Source: Rhodococcus sp. (in: high G+C Gram-positive bacteria) (lineage in GTDB: Bacteria > Actinomycetota > Actinomycetes > Mycobacteriales > Mycobacteriaceae). From it: DNA of 42,332 bases. Where the stretch lies: contig SEEV01000014.1 of the NCBI GenBank assembly GCA_004211695.1, positions 1 to 42,332 on the forward strand. Reading direction: 5' to 3'. The notes beneath the pieces are model-generated. The model had not been told where the DNA came from, made no database searches, and saw nothing but the letters and a program-made list of their open reading frames with translations. Below, in pieces: positions 7,911 through 16,846 of the stretch (the first letter of the stretch is position 1; every line of letters begins with the position of its first letter). Both the position numbers and the translations under genes were made by a program.

Positions 7911-9425
7911 ATGAGCACTCACGTCGATCTACACACCACAACGACCGACCACCACAAATTGAGCTGGAGCGGCCAGTTCGACCGGTTGTTCATCGGAGGG
8001 CAGTGGGTTGCCCCGGCGGGCACCGAACGTCTCGGCATCACTTCTCCGGTCACCGAGGAAACCATCGCCTCGGTTCCCTCGGCTTCTATCGAGGATGTCG
8101 ATCGCGCCGTCTCGGCTGCACGCAACGCATTCGACCGGGGACCGTGGGCGTCGGCAAGTCTGGAAGAGCGCCTCGGGGTACTCGGCCGGTTTCGCGCTCT
8201 GTACGCGGAGCAGGCCGACACCATCGCACACCTGGTGACACAGGAAATGGGTTGTCCCATAACTCTATCCAAAGTAATCCAGTCCGGAACGCCGCTGGCG
8301 ATTCTCGATGCGTACCTCGAGCTTGCCCGCGAGTATCCGTTCCGCACCATCAGGCGATCTTCGGGCGGGTGCGCTTTGGTCACCAAGGAGCCCATCGGCG
8401 TCGTGGCAGCCGTGATTCCCTGGAACGTGCCCCAGAGCGTGCTGATGATGAAGCTTGCGCCTGCGCTGCTGACGGGATGCAGCATCGTGATCAAGCCGGC
8501 TCCCGAAACTCCTCTCGACGCCTACCTCATCGTCGAGATGCTCCAGCAAGCGGGCATCCCCGATGGTGTGGTGAACATGCTGCCCGCAGATCGCAACGCG
8601 AGTGAATACCTGGTCACCCATCCCGGCGTCGACAAGGTCGCGTTCACGGGTTCGACCGCGGTGGGCCGCCATCTTGCTAGTGTCTGCGGCCACGACCTCA
8701 AGCGCCTCACGTTGGAACTCGGTGGCAAATCTGCTGCGATCTTCCTCGACGACGCGGATCTGGATTCGGCTGTCGAGTCGCTGCGCTACCTCTCGCTACG
8801 CAACAGCGGTCAGGTGTGCAGTCTGAAGACCCGCCTGGTCGTTTCTCGACGTCGGAAGCAGGAGCTGATCGATCGTCTCACCGCGCTGGTCGCGTCGATG
8901 CCTGTGGGAGACCCGGCTGACCCGGCAACGCAGATCGGTCCGATGGTCACGGCTCGGCACCGCGGTGTCGTCGAGGGCTACATTCAAGCCGGCAAAGACG
9001 AGGGCGCTACCGTCGTCGTCGGCGCGGGCCGTCCCGACCGTCTCGACCGAGGCTGGTTCGTGGCACCGACAATTTTCACCGAGGTCGACCCCGACATGCG
9101 GATCGCGCAGGAAGAAATCTTCGGACCGGTCCTCGCGGTCATCACGTACCAAGATGAGGCCGAGGCGATCGATATCGCCAATAACTCGACCTATGGCCTC
9201 AATGGTGCGGTCTTCACCGCAGACCTCGATCACGGCATGGCAGTCGCCAGCCGTATGCGAACCGGCACAGTGGAACTCAACGGCAATTCTGCCGGGTTCC
9301 ACGCTCCGGTCGGTGGATTCAAGGGAAGCGGTATCGGACGCGAAGCGGGCCTGGAAGGATTCGACTCCTACGTCGAACCACGGGCAGTGGGACTGCCCCC
9401 CGAGTACGTCGAACGAGTTTCCTAG
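7911..9425 (+). CDS. NAD(P)-dependent aldehyde dehydrogenase
   Basis: 504 residues, the normal size of the ALDH superfamily. Landmarks are the NAD-binding segment PWNVPQ, GFTGSTAVG-like FTGSTAVGR, the general base in LELGGKS, and the catalytic cysteine in NSGQVCSLKTR, followed by EEIFGPVL. It converts an aldehyde to its acid, most simply the product of the alcohol dehydrogenase just upstream. The ATG at 7911 was chosen because GAGGAG stands six to eight bases before it; an upstream in-frame start would add 18 residues without homology. It is a close relative of the aldehyde dehydrogenase at 25540-27045, sharing the unusual SLKTR/TLKTR context after the catalytic cysteine. Confidence 0.95.
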   Translation: MSTHVDLHTTTTDHHKLSWSGQFDRLFIGGQWVAPAGTERLGITSPVTEETIASVPSASIEDVDRAVSAARNAFDRGPWASASLEERLGVLGRFRALYAEQADTIAHLVTQEMGCPITLSKVIQSGTPLAILDAYLELAREYPFRTIRRSSGGCALVTKEPIGVVAAVIPWNVPQSVLMMKLAPALLTGCSIVIKPAPETPLDAYLIVEMLQQAGIPDGVVNMLPADRNASEYLVTHPGVDKVAFTGSTAVGRHLASVCGHDLKRLTLELGGKSAAIFLDDADLDSAVESLRYLSLRNSGQVCSLKTRLVVSRRRKQELIDRLTALVASMPVGDPADPATQIGPMVTARHRGVVEGYIQAGKDEGATVVVGAGRPDRLDRGWFVAPTIFTEVDPDMRIAQEEIFGPVLAVITYQDEAEAIDIANNSTYGLNGAVFTADLDHGMAVASRMRTGTVELNGNSAGFHAPVGGFKGSGIGREAGLEGFDSYVEPRAVGLPPEYVERVS

Positions 9426-9551
9426 GCCTCGCGGCCACTGCCCGGACACGCGCACGGACCGACCACCGACAAGGCCGAAAAGGTCAAGAGATAACCGCCC
9501 GAATGCCGACGAGATGCTCGCGGACAGGACGGCCTACTGGAAGGCAAAGCA

Positions 9552-10163
9552 ATGGAGCACCCTGACAACGCGCGCGTCATCGTCACTCGCATCGAGGACG
9601 ACGGCACCTCCGACTACTTCGAACGCACCGTCGACGCTCTCACCGAATACGATGCAGACAACAATCCCTTGTTCAAGGGCAGTCTTCTGTGGGGCACCGC
9701 CGAAGGCATCGGTACCGTAGGACCTGGCCAGAATCCAGAACCCGAGACCGAGCCCTTCTTCCCCCCTGTTGGAGGCATACGATTCGTCTTCTTCACCTTC
9801 CTGCCCAAGTCCGAGGGCACCGGAGACATCGATCGTTACCGTGTCGAGGACACCACCGACACGTCCGACATGCCCGGACTCGCGGAGTCCTTCAGTGACG
9901 AACGGCCGGGTATGCATATCACCGACACCATCGACTTCGTCCACGTGCTCTCGGGTGAGATGATCCTCGAACTCGATCGACGCGAGGTGCTGGTGAAGAA
10001 GGGGGACACGATTATCATGCGCGGCGCTTGGCACAACTGGCGCAACGAGGGGACCGAACCGTGCACGGTTGCTTCGGTTCTCGTGGGAACGACTCGCACT
10101 GAACATCCTCGAAACGAGGCCACCGTTGAACAGCAGGCCGCCGAACCGGTCAACAGCCGCTGA
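9552..10163 (+). CDS. Cupin-domain protein
   Basis: 203 residues. A long N-terminal extension (about 1-110) precedes one cupin barrel (about 115-180) with PGMHITDTIDFVHVLSGEM as motif 1 and a second motif containing RGAWHNWRNEG. Metal-binding residues appear only partly conserved: the first HxH histidine pair is not complete, while the distal His in AWHNW is present. Proteins of this form commonly sit next to alcohol or aldehyde dehydrogenases in actinobacterial catabolic operons; the function is unknown. GGAAGG lies seven bases before the ATG. It is the third gene of the operon that begins at 6710, 126 bp after the aldehyde dehydrogenase. Confidence 0.85.
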   Translation: MEHPDNARVIVTRIEDDGTSDYFERTVDALTEYDADNNPLFKGSLLWGTAEGIGTVGPGQNPEPETEPFFPPVGGIRFVFFTFLPKSEGTGDIDRYRVEDTTDTSDMPGLAESFSDERPGMHITDTIDFVHVLSGEMILELDRREVLVKKGDTIIMRGAWHNWRNEGTEPCTVASVLVGTTRTEHPRNEATVEQQAAEPVNSR

Positions 10164-10397
10164 TTTGGCGCGACCGCATTATGGGCATCGCCCATCGTCG
10201 ACCCCGTAGGCGGCGGCGTAGACGGACAGCGTGCGTCGATTCACCGCTCCGCCACCGAATGTCTTGGCTAACCCCATATAAAATACGCGTGCGCGGTGCG
10301 CCAGCCACAATATGGGGTCGAGGGGGCAGGGCCCCGATCGTGGTGGGCTTGAATTCGAATCTCAAGCAATGATTGGTCAGCGGAGCGGAGGAGCGTG
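10164..10397. other. Leader region of GntR paralog 2 with 9-bp inverted repeat
   Basis: The segment holds ACCCCATAT at 10271-10279 and its exact reverse complement ATATGGGGT at 10310-10318, 30 bp apart, the left arm running into an AT-rich stretch. It lies 80-127 bp upstream of the GntR start, so it may be an operator pair or a weak hairpin. The site type shared by the other promoters in this window is not evident here. Confidence 0.4.
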
Positions 10398-11144
10398 ATG
10401 GTCACGGCCCACGGTCGTTCGCGGCGGGGAACGAAACTCGCCGAGCAGTTGGCGCACGAGATCGTCGTCGACATAGCGCGGTCGGGGCTGAGGGCGGGAG
10501 ACCGGCTCACGTCCGAGGTCACCATGGCACAAGAACGTGGCGTCAGTCGCACTTCCTTACGCGAGGCTCTCAGGATCCTCGAGGTTCACGGCCTGATCAG
10601 GGTGCGGTCAGGGCCTAACGGTGGCCCGGTGCTCATTGAACTCACGTCGAGCGACTTCGCTCGGATGGCCACGCTCCATTTTCAAGTCGCCGGGGTGACG
10701 TATCGACAGTTGCTTGAGGCGCGAGTGGTGCTGGAACCCCGAATGGCGCAACTTGCGGCCATCAGGCGAACCCCTGAGCAGCTCCGAGCGTTGCAGGCGA
10801 ATCTCGGCCGGCACGAGCAAGCGACTACGGTCGCAGCCCTGGTTGACTGCGCACACGAATTCCACGCCCTCATCTCCGTTGTCGGAGGTAACAGCAACAA
10901 GGCGCTGTCGTTGATGACGTCATCTCTGCACGGGTTTTTCGATGTGTACAGCCATCGAAGTGGCGACGTGGCCCTCATGCGCGAGACCGTCGATGTTCAT
11001 CGCGGTATTGCCGACGCCATCGCTGCCGAAGACGCACACCTCGCCACGGAGTTGATGGAAAAGCACATGCGGACGAGCATTGAGACGTTCGCTCAGGAAT
11101 GCCCATCACTCATCGACAACCCGGTGACCTGGTCGTCCGAGTAG
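10398..11144 (+). CDS. FadR-type GntR transcriptional regulator, paralog 2
   Basis: 248 residues with the same plan as the regulators at 5018 and 24541: a winged helix-turn-helix at about 10-77 (VTMAQERGVSRTSLREAL) and an FCD domain at about 95-225 (CAHEFHALISVVGGN, DVHRGIADAI). The ATG at 10398 was chosen because GGAGG lies six bases upstream; a GTG one codon earlier is also possible. It follows the alcohol dehydrogenase operon on the same strand, 234 bp downstream of the cupin gene, and could be co-transcribed or have its own promoter. It probably responds to an acid or acyl-CoA intermediate of the pathway encoded around it. Confidence 0.93.
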   Translation: MVTAHGRSRRGTKLAEQLAHEIVVDIARSGLRAGDRLTSEVTMAQERGVSRTSLREALRILEVHGLIRVRSGPNGGPVLIELTSSDFARMATLHFQVAGVTYRQLLEARVVLEPRMAQLAAIRRTPEQLRALQANLGRHEQATTVAALVDCAHEFHALISVVGGNSNKALSLMTSSLHGFFDVYSHRSGDVALMRETVDVHRGIADAIAAEDAHLATELMEKHMRTSIETFAQECPSLIDNPVTWSSE

Positions 11145-11340
11145 CGCTTTTACACGTCCCGGCAACGCTTATTCGTGCCTGCTGACAACGGAGATCGGCT
11201 TGCGCTGGTGACACGCGTTGTTCTCCTCCGTAACGCGACCAAGCAACGACTACTTGGTTTCTGTAGATTACGAAACGGCCCGCGCGAGGCAGCGAGTCGC
11301 GGTCTGCACCTCCGCCCCTTCTCGCACCTGACGGACTTCG

Positions 11341-11380
11341 GGTTTCGCCCTGACATCTCGCGAGATGTCAGGGCGAAACC
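11341..11380. repeat. Perfect 40-bp palindrome
   Basis: The left half GGTTTCGCCCTGACATCTCG is followed directly by its exact reverse complement, 20 bp per arm and no spacer. Transcribed from either strand it gives a very stable hairpin, so a bidirectional terminator for the convergent genes is likely. No run of T follows, as is common for actinobacterial terminators. A dispersed palindromic repeat element or a protein-binding site are alternatives. Confidence 0.75.
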
Positions 11381-11450
11381 AGCGGGCGTCCGAGTCCGTG
11401 AGTGGACCACGAGTGAGCCGTTGCCCCAGACGAGGTGTCGGCGGCTCTCA

Positions 11451-11480
11451 GATCTGCCGCGGGGCGGGCCGCGGCAGATC
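11451..11480. terminator. Hairpin, 12-bp stem and 6-nt loop
   Basis: GATCTGCCGCGG (11451-11462) pairs exactly with CCGCGGCAGATC (11469-11480) around the loop GGCGGG. It lies about 150 bp beyond the 3' end of the aldo-keto reductase gene, and on the other strand about 300 bp beyond the GntR gene. It probably acts as a terminator without a T-run. Confidence 0.55.
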
Positions 11481-11626
11481 TTCACACGTGCGGCCACTGA
11501 CGACCTGTTGACGCCGTAGACGTACCGGTAACGTCCGAACTGTCGGAACCGGACGGGGACCGAGCCCGTCTTCCGATTGCCGGCCGCAACTTGCTGAGGC
11601 AAATGATCTGCCGCCGCGACGATAGT

Positions 11627-12475
11627 TCAGGTGTCGAAACGAGTCCCGCCGAGGTGCTGAGCCGTCTTCGGGTCGTTATGGTCAATGACGACGCTTTTGC
11701 CAGTGTCGAGTGTGGCGATCTGCGCCATCTCGTCGTCGGTGAGAATGAAGTCAAATATGTCGAGGTTTTCCGACATTCGCTCCGGGCGAATTGTTTTGGG
11801 GATCACCACCGCACCGCGTTGCACCAGCCAGCGGAGGGCGATCTGCGCGACAGACTTGCCGTGCGTGTCGCCGATTTCAGTCAGCAGCTCATTGTCGAAG
11901 AATCCGTTGCGGCCCTCGGCGAGCGGACCCCACGACTCGATCCGGATACCGCGTTCTTGCATCAGTTCTTGGTAGTCCTTGCGCTGAAAGAAGACATGGG
12001 TCTCCACCTGATTGATTGCGGGTGTGACTTCGTTGTGCAGGATGAGGTCGATCAGCCGGTCGGGGTAGAAGTTGCTCACCCCGATTGCGCGGGCGTGGCC
12101 GGAATGATGGAGTTGCTCCATCGCCCGCCACGAGCCGTAGTAGTCACCGAACGGTTGGTGAATGAGATATAGGTCGACGTAGTCCAAGCCCAGGCGTTCG
12201 AGTGAGCGATCGAAGGCGCGTTTTGCGTCCTCCTCACCCTGGTCCTGCACCCACAATTTTGTCGTGACGAACAGTTCGTCACGCGGTATACCGCTGACGG
12301 CCAGCGCCTTGCCGACGGCGCGTTCGTTCTGATATGCCGCGGCGGTATCGATCGACCGGTACCCGACCGCGAGCGCGGCCTCGACGGCCCGCTGTGTTTC
12401 GTCGTCGGGGATCTGAAACACGCCGTAGCCGAGGGCTGGCATCTCGATTCCATTGTTCAATGTGACGTTATGCAA
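11627..12475 (-). CDS. Aldo/keto reductase (AKR5-like, 2,5-diketo-D-gluconate reductase type)
   Basis: 282-residue NADPH-dependent aldo/keto reductase with an (alpha/beta)8 barrel. The catalytic tetrad is visible: Asp43 and Tyr48 ([11 protein letters not shown]), Lys73 (TTKLW) and His106 (LIHQP). The cofactor-binding motif near the end is [13 protein letters not shown]. Family members reduce aldehydes, ketones and diketo acids; the physiological substrate is unknown. The start is TTG at 12475 with GAGGAACC about six bases upstream. It is divergent from the TetR gene at 12597, which shares the operator-like region and probably represses it. A detoxification role is likely rather than a step of the acyl-CoA pathway. 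Confidence 0.94.
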   Translation of the reverse strand: MHNVTLNNGIEMPALGYGVFQIPDDETQRAVEAALAVGYRSIDTAAAYQNERAVGKALAVSGIPRDELFVTTKLWVQDQGEEDAKRAFDRSLERLGLDYVDLYLIHQPFGDYYGSWRAMEQLHHSGHARAIGVSNFYPDRLIDLILHNEVTPAINQVETHVFFQRKDYQELMQERGIRIESWGPLAEGRNGFFDNELLTEIGDTHGKSVAQIALRWLVQRGAVVIPKTIRPERMSENLDIFDFILTDDEMAQIATLDTGKSVVIDHNDPKTAQHLGGTRFDT

Positions 12476-12533
12476 AGAAGGTTCCTCTGTGGTGAATGGT
12501 TGGCGATTGCGAGCCCAGAAGCGGATATTTGTA

Positions 12534-12580
12534 ATCCGATTTCTCAGTCTAGCAGGGAATCGGATAGAAGGAATCCGGTT
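12534..12580. promoter_or_regulatory. Candidate TetR operator between aldo-keto reductase and TetR genes
   Basis: ATCCGAT at 12534-12540 and its inverted copy ATCGGAT at 12559-12565 are followed by a third, degenerate copy AATCCGG at 12572-12578. All lie in the 121 bp between the divergent starts. Repeated inverted ATCCGAT units are a plausible binding site for the adjacent TetR protein. Confidence 0.5.
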
Positions 12581-12596
12581 AGTGTAGATTTGATAG

Positions 12597-13238
12597 ATGC
12601 CTCACAACCGCATGCAGCGTAAAGATGCAGCTCGCAACCGGGAGCGACTGCTCGCGGCGGCATCCGAGCTGTTCACCAGCCGCGGCCTGGAAGTGACCTT
12701 GAACGATGTCGCGCATCATGCAGGCGTAGGTGTCGGCACGGCCTACCGCAACTTCGCCAACAAGGGGGAAGTAATCAGAGCATTATTTGCCGACAGGCTG
12801 GCGGAGATGGTTGTGCGTGCCGAAGCCGCGGTCCTCGAGGAGGACGCATGGACCGGACTCGTGGGGTTCCTCGAGGATTCGTTGAGGGCGAAGCGTGACG
12901 ACCGTGCGCTCGCGGAACTCCTCACCACGCCAGATGTCGGGCGCGATCTGGCCGACCAGGCCCGCGACAGACTCGGTGCGCTCGTGAACACTCTCGTGCA
13001 CCGTGCTCAGGAGCAGGGAACTGTGCGTGCGGACATGGCGGGGACCGACACCGTGTTCCTCGAGATCGCCCTGGGTGCGGTCATGCGTTGTACGAACACC
13101 GTCGAGCCCGACCTTTACCGGCGTCTGCTCGCAATCTTTCTCGATGGAATGCGCACCCGTGACGACAATTCCTTGCTGTCGCCGACCCCACTCAGTCTGG
13201 TCACCACCCACAGAATCGTGAGTGGGCACACCCGGTGA
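12597..13238 (+). CDS. TetR/AcrR-family transcriptional regulator
   Basis: 213 residues. The N-terminal TetR DNA-binding domain covers about residues 8-65, with the helix-turn-helix [22 protein letters not shown]. The remaining helical part is the ligand-binding and dimerisation domain, of the type seen in many actinobacterial TetR proteins with the SBT-like C-terminal domain; its ligand is unknown. It is divergent from the aldo-keto reductase and probably represses both genes from the ATCCGAT repeats between them. The ATG at 12597 gives an ordinary N-terminus with basic residues before helix 1. Confidence 0.93.
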   Translation: MPHNRMQRKDAARNRERLLAAASELFTSRGLEVTLNDVAHHAGVGVGTAYRNFANKGEVIRALFADRLAEMVVRAEAAVLEEDAWTGLVGFLEDSLRAKRDDRALAELLTTPDVGRDLADQARDRLGALVNTLVHRAQEQGTVRADMAGTDTVFLEIALGAVMRCTNTVEPDLYRRLLAIFLDGMRTRDDNSLLSPTPLSLVTTHRIVSGHTR

Positions 13239-13760
13239 AGGGTGATACAGCATGTGGTTGCGGCGTGCTCGTCGATAACCTTCCAGGGCGTTGCGTCCCT
13301 GCGCCGGTCTCATACCATCGTGCACGAAAGCGTGGCGGTTCAGCTCGCGGCTGACAGTCAACGCAAGTTCCTTTCACCGCCTGAAGACACTGCACGATCG
13401 CGTGCCCAACGCACCTAACACAACGATCGTTGCCGTGGGTCACGTTGGCGCAGGCTCAGATTCCGGGATGCAGACCCTTCGCCGTCCATTGCGGTGCCAT
13501 CCACGCTTCTCGACCCGCCCACGAACAACCGACACTTGTGTCCGCTGTCTGTTTGCGCGTCCCTGATGCCGTGCGGCCTTCCATCAGAAGTTGCGGGCGA
13601 ACGTGAACCGGCTCGCGATGGCATGGTTCGGTCAAGTTGGCGTCCTTCTATGGCCTGCTGTCGACGGACCGCCAATTGTGGTTGGAGAGGATGGAGGGGG
13701 CGGCCCGGTGTTGTGCCACTGCTCGGTCGGTGTCTTTTCGCAGAACGACCACCTGATCCC
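13239..13760. other. 522-bp intergenic region, no gene seen
   Basis: The space between the 3' ends of the TetR gene and the carboxylesterase gene holds no recognised gene, promoter or strong hairpin. A minus-strand stretch near 13361-13239 resembles a helix-turn-helix segment of a transposase (TVSRELNRHAF), but the likeness is too short to call. Confidence 0.45.
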
Positions 13761-15371
13761 TCAGTGCCGGCGGCCTCCCTCCGCCTCAGCTGGCATGTAC
13801 GGCGGGCATGACTCGAGTATCAACCGTTCCCCGGCGGCCGGATCGTTCTCAACGGCGGTATGACGGTCGAAGACCATGGTCGGACGCCCGGATAGCGAGA
13901 ATCGGGGCCAGTGCGGGAGCTTTTCGCAGACGGGACGCCCGGTTCTCGCGAAGGCCACCCATGCCTGAGACATCTCCTCCTGCAACCGGTATCTATCCGT
14001 CTCTCTTCCAACGAACTCCGTCGCGTGATCGACATTGCGGAAAACAAAGGGCAGGCACAGCATGTGCGGCGACCGAAGGGACCCCCCGAGTACCGGGCTC
14101 TTCCACTTGAGCAGGTAGGCGTACGTCGGAGCCTCCACCGTGGCTGCTCGCAGTTCCGCTGCACGGGTCACCGTGCGTCGGTACCGGTGATCTCCGTAGA
14201 TGAGTGTCATCAAATCACCCGGTGAGTCGTGGGGGCGGGGGCGGGCGTAGGTGGACATCACAGTCGAGGCGACGCGACGCGGGACGTCAAGGAAGCGCCC
14301 GACCCGTTCGAGTGCCTCCTCTCTTGTCTGATCATAATTTTCTGGCGCCAACGAGAAGGCGGCACGTTGTTCGGTCTCGCACCAGCCGATAAGTAGGGGA
14401 ACGGCCGACGACAACCCGATCGAGTCAGCGTCAAAAGGCTGCGCGGGCAGGTGGTCCCCATCGATGACCGGACGAAAATTGTCCACCCCGCCGGCCGCCG
14501 CGACGGTTCTCGGTACTGCTTCAAGTAAGGCCTTCACCGGCAGATCGTCCAGAGTGGACAGCCGCGAACTCTGCAACACCTCGAGAAGGTGGTGGGCGTT
14601 GCGCGCCGCCTCCTCGATCGTGGCAAACCGCAGCATCGAGGACGCGCTCTGAATGATGGCCCTGTGGAAGAGCCCCTTGGCCGCCGGCATGGCCATCAGC
14701 CCCGCCACTTTCGATCCGCCACCCGACTGGCCAAAAATGGTGACGCTCGTGGGATCGCCACCGAACTGGGAGATGTTCTCCCTGACCCAGCGGAGCGCGA
14801 GGACTGCGTCGAGTAGGCCTACGTTTCCCGAGTCGGCGTAACGCTCATGATAGTGGCCCAGGTAGAGGTGTCCGAACACATTGAGCCGATGGTTGATTGA
14901 AACGACAACGACACCCTGCTCGGCGAGGTTTCGGCCATCCAATCCGATCGGACTTGCCGAACCGTGTGCGAAGCTGCCGCCGTGGAAAAAGACCATGACA
15001 GGCAACGTGTCCCAACTATTGCTGGCCGGAGTGAACACGTTGAGTACCAAGCAGTCTTCGCTGCGTCGCTCCGAATCGAAGTTCCAAGCCAGATGGATCG
15101 GAACCGCGGTGGCGCCGGGGTGGATCTGCGGAGCGCTCGGTCCATACCTGTCGGCATCGCGTACACCCGTCCAGCGGGCGGGCGCGGCCTGTTGGAATCT
15201 GCCCCCAAGGGTGGTATCTCCGTATGGTATTCCCCTGAACGCCGAGACACCGTCCGCTGTGACACCACGCAGTTTCCCGCCCACCGTGTCGACGACGCGC
15301 CGTTCGGCTCTCTGCCGGCGACCTTCGCCGTTCGATTCGTTTCGCCGTCGATAATCCAGCGCGCACATCAT
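13761..15371 (-). CDS. Type-B carboxylesterase/lipase
   Basis: 536-residue alpha/beta hydrolase of the carboxylesterase type-B family. The EDCLVLNVFTP signature is near residue 108, the oxyanion-hole segment FFHGGSFAHGS near 128, and the nucleophile elbow GQSGGGS with the catalytic Ser near 216. The acid is probably Glu in WCETEQ and the base His in SPHMLCLPFVF. No secretion signal is visible, so it is probably cytoplasmic. It would cleave a carboxylic ester to alcohol plus acid, which could feed the alcohol dehydrogenase operon. The ATG at 15371 is preceded by AGGTGG; a GTG two codons upstream is an alternative. It is the last gene of the minus-strand run from 20981, 265 bp after the ABC ATPase gene. 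Confidence 0.93.
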   Translation of the reverse strand: MMCALDYRRRNESNGEGRRQRAERRVVDTVGGKLRGVTADGVSAFRGIPYGDTTLGGRFQQAAPARWTGVRDADRYGPSAPQIHPGATAVPIHLAWNFDSERRSEDCLVLNVFTPASNSWDTLPVMVFFHGGSFAHGSASPIGLDGRNLAEQGVVVVSINHRLNVFGHLYLGHYHERYADSGNVGLLDAVLALRWVRENISQFGGDPTSVTIFGQSGGGSKVAGLMAMPAAKGLFHRAIIQSASSMLRFATIEEAARNAHHLLEVLQSSRLSTLDDLPVKALLEAVPRTVAAAGGVDNFRPVIDGDHLPAQPFDADSIGLSSAVPLLIGWCETEQRAAFSLAPENYDQTREEALERVGRFLDVPRRVASTVMSTYARPRPHDSPGDLMTLIYGDHRYRRTVTRAAELRAATVEAPTYAYLLKWKSPVLGGSLRSPHMLCLPFVFRNVDHATEFVGRETDRYRLQEEMSQAWVAFARTGRPVCEKLPHWPRFSLSGRPTMVFDRHTAVENDPAAGERLILESCPPYMPAEAEGGRRH

Positions 15372-15636
15372 CTCCACCTATCCCACCTATCCGCCAAACG
15401 ACTTCGTCACCGCGAACATGTCTCGGTCGCTTCCCACGCTCGGCCTGCGCTTAGTGGACGGGCACCGGAGCAGGGTGGACCGTTGATCTGTATTGCTGTC
15501 TACCGGGGCTGCCCGCGACGGCCTGTCTCGGAATCTCCCTACTGTGCTCCGGTTTCCACCGAACGGCCCCCAGTCCGACACAGCTCGTCCGAGAGGGCCA
15601 GAGGCGTAGGTCGGGGGCGCACCAGGATGGGAGGCG

Positions 15637-16815
15637 TCAATCAACGAGTTCGGTCAGCACGCGCTCTTCCCCGTGATACAGCAACAACGACGTCCGTGGT
15701 GCGGTCACGGAGACCTTGTCCCCAACCGACAGCTCCGTTGAGTCCGCACGCTGCGCGAACCATTGTTCACCGCCCACATCGACGATGTACTGACGTCGCC
15801 CGCCGTCTCCGAGGACGATCTGTGCCAGTGTGCCCTCGAGGCGGATGGAATGAGCGTCGTGGTGCTCCTCCGCGGTGTCGACGTCGGAGATGTGAACGTC
15901 GCGATTCCGGACGAACAACTGCATTCCGTCTCCGACCTTCCAGCCGTCGACGAGGGGGCTCGTCCCGGAGATCGGTCCGCCCCGGTAGTCGAGGCGCCCG
16001 GCGCCGACGGTGACATCCAGTCGGTTTCTGACGCCCAGGAAGTTCGCTGCGTAAGGCGACACCGGCCGGGCATACACTTCCTCGGGAGGGCCCATCTGTT
16101 CGATTCGCCCTTCGCGCATGAGCACTACGCGATCACCCATTTCCAGGGCTTCTTCCTGATCGTGGGTGATGTGAAGAGCCGTGAAGCCTAGCTTCCGATG
16201 GAGCCGCAGCAGCTCGGCGCGGAGGGTGACGCGCAGAAGGGCGTCAAGGTTGCTCAGCGGCTCATCTAGGAGAAGGATGCCCGGTTCCGATACCAGTGCG
16301 CGTGCAAGCGCAATCCTCTGCTGCTGCCCACCGCTCAGCTCGGCCGGGAGGCGTTTGGCCAGCACCTCACACTCGAGCGCTTTGAGGAGTTCGCTCGTCC
16401 GCCGAGTCCGGTTGCTCTTTGGGACTTTACGCATCCGCAGCGGGTACGCGACGTTCTTCTCCACGGTCATGTGCGGCCAGAGTGCGTAGTTCTGAAAGAC
16501 CATGCTGACGTTCCGCCGACGGGGAGCGACATCGACTCCCGTGGCCTGGTCAAAGACAACCTGACCGGGAAGGCTGATTCGGCCTGCCGTGGGCTTCTCG
16601 AGACCGGCGATGCATCTGAGCAGGGTCGACTTTCCGCAACCGCTCGGCCCCAGAACGACGACGTACTCGCCCCTGGCGATGAGCAGATCGAGGTTGTTCA
16701 GAGCGCGGACTGTTCGGCCCTTCGACACGAATGTCTTGCCCAATCCCGCGACGAAGGCACTGTTCGTGGCTTGAGCATCTAACTTCTCGTCGCGTGTCAA
16801 CTCGGTCGTGGTCAC
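15637..16815 (-). CDS. ABC importer ATPase (iron/spermidine/putrescine-type, TOBE domain)
   Basis: 392 residues. The nucleotide-binding domain at about 22-260 shows Walker A GPSGCGKST (56-64), the Q-loop FQNYALWPHM, the signature LSGGQQQR, Walker B ILLLDEPLSNLDA and the switch His in HITHDQEEA. The C-terminal 100 residues form the TOBE-type regulatory domain of the FbpC/PotA group. It powers the importer formed with the permease at 16847 and the lipoprotein at 18742. The gap to the permease gene is 31 bp, so they share one transcript. The class includes transporters for Fe3+, polyamines, phosphonates and small organic anions, so the substrate is open. Confidence 0.95.
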   Translation of the reverse strand: MTTTELTRDEKLDAQATNSAFVAGLGKTFVSKGRTVRALNNLDLLIARGEYVVVLGPSGCGKSTLLRCIAGLEKPTAGRISLPGQVVFDQATGVDVAPRRRNVSMVFQNYALWPHMTVEKNVAYPLRMRKVPKSNRTRRTSELLKALECEVLAKRLPAELSGGQQQRIALARALVSEPGILLLDEPLSNLDALLRVTLRAELLRLHRKLGFTALHITHDQEEALEMGDRVVLMREGRIEQMGPPEEVYARPVSPYAANFLGVRNRLDVTVGAGRLDYRGGPISGTSPLVDGWKVGDGMQLFVRNRDVHISDVDTAEEHHDAHSIRLEGTLAQIVLGDGGRRQYIVDVGGEQWFAQRADSTELSVGDKVSVTAPRTSLLLYHGEERVLTELVD

Positions 16816-16846
16816 TGTTTCACCTTGTCGTCGTTACGGGTTGTCG

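Larger units (their letters stand above)
11145..11626. other. 482-bp convergent intergenic region with two strong hairpins
   Basis: No gene is recognised between the 3' ends of the GntR gene and the aldo-keto reductase. The stretch is dominated by the perfect 40-bp palindrome at 11341-11380 and the hairpin at 11451-11480. ACGGACT just left of the palindrome is repeated inverted (AGTCCGT) just right of it, which extends the symmetry. Open frames here read as low-complexity Arg/Pro/Ser sequences and are not credible genes. Confidence 0.5.

Noticed and set aside
13239-13361. Helix-turn-helix-like stretch resembling an IS30 transposase on the minus strand
   Set aside because: The likeness rests on about ten residues and the flanking sequence does not continue the family pattern.
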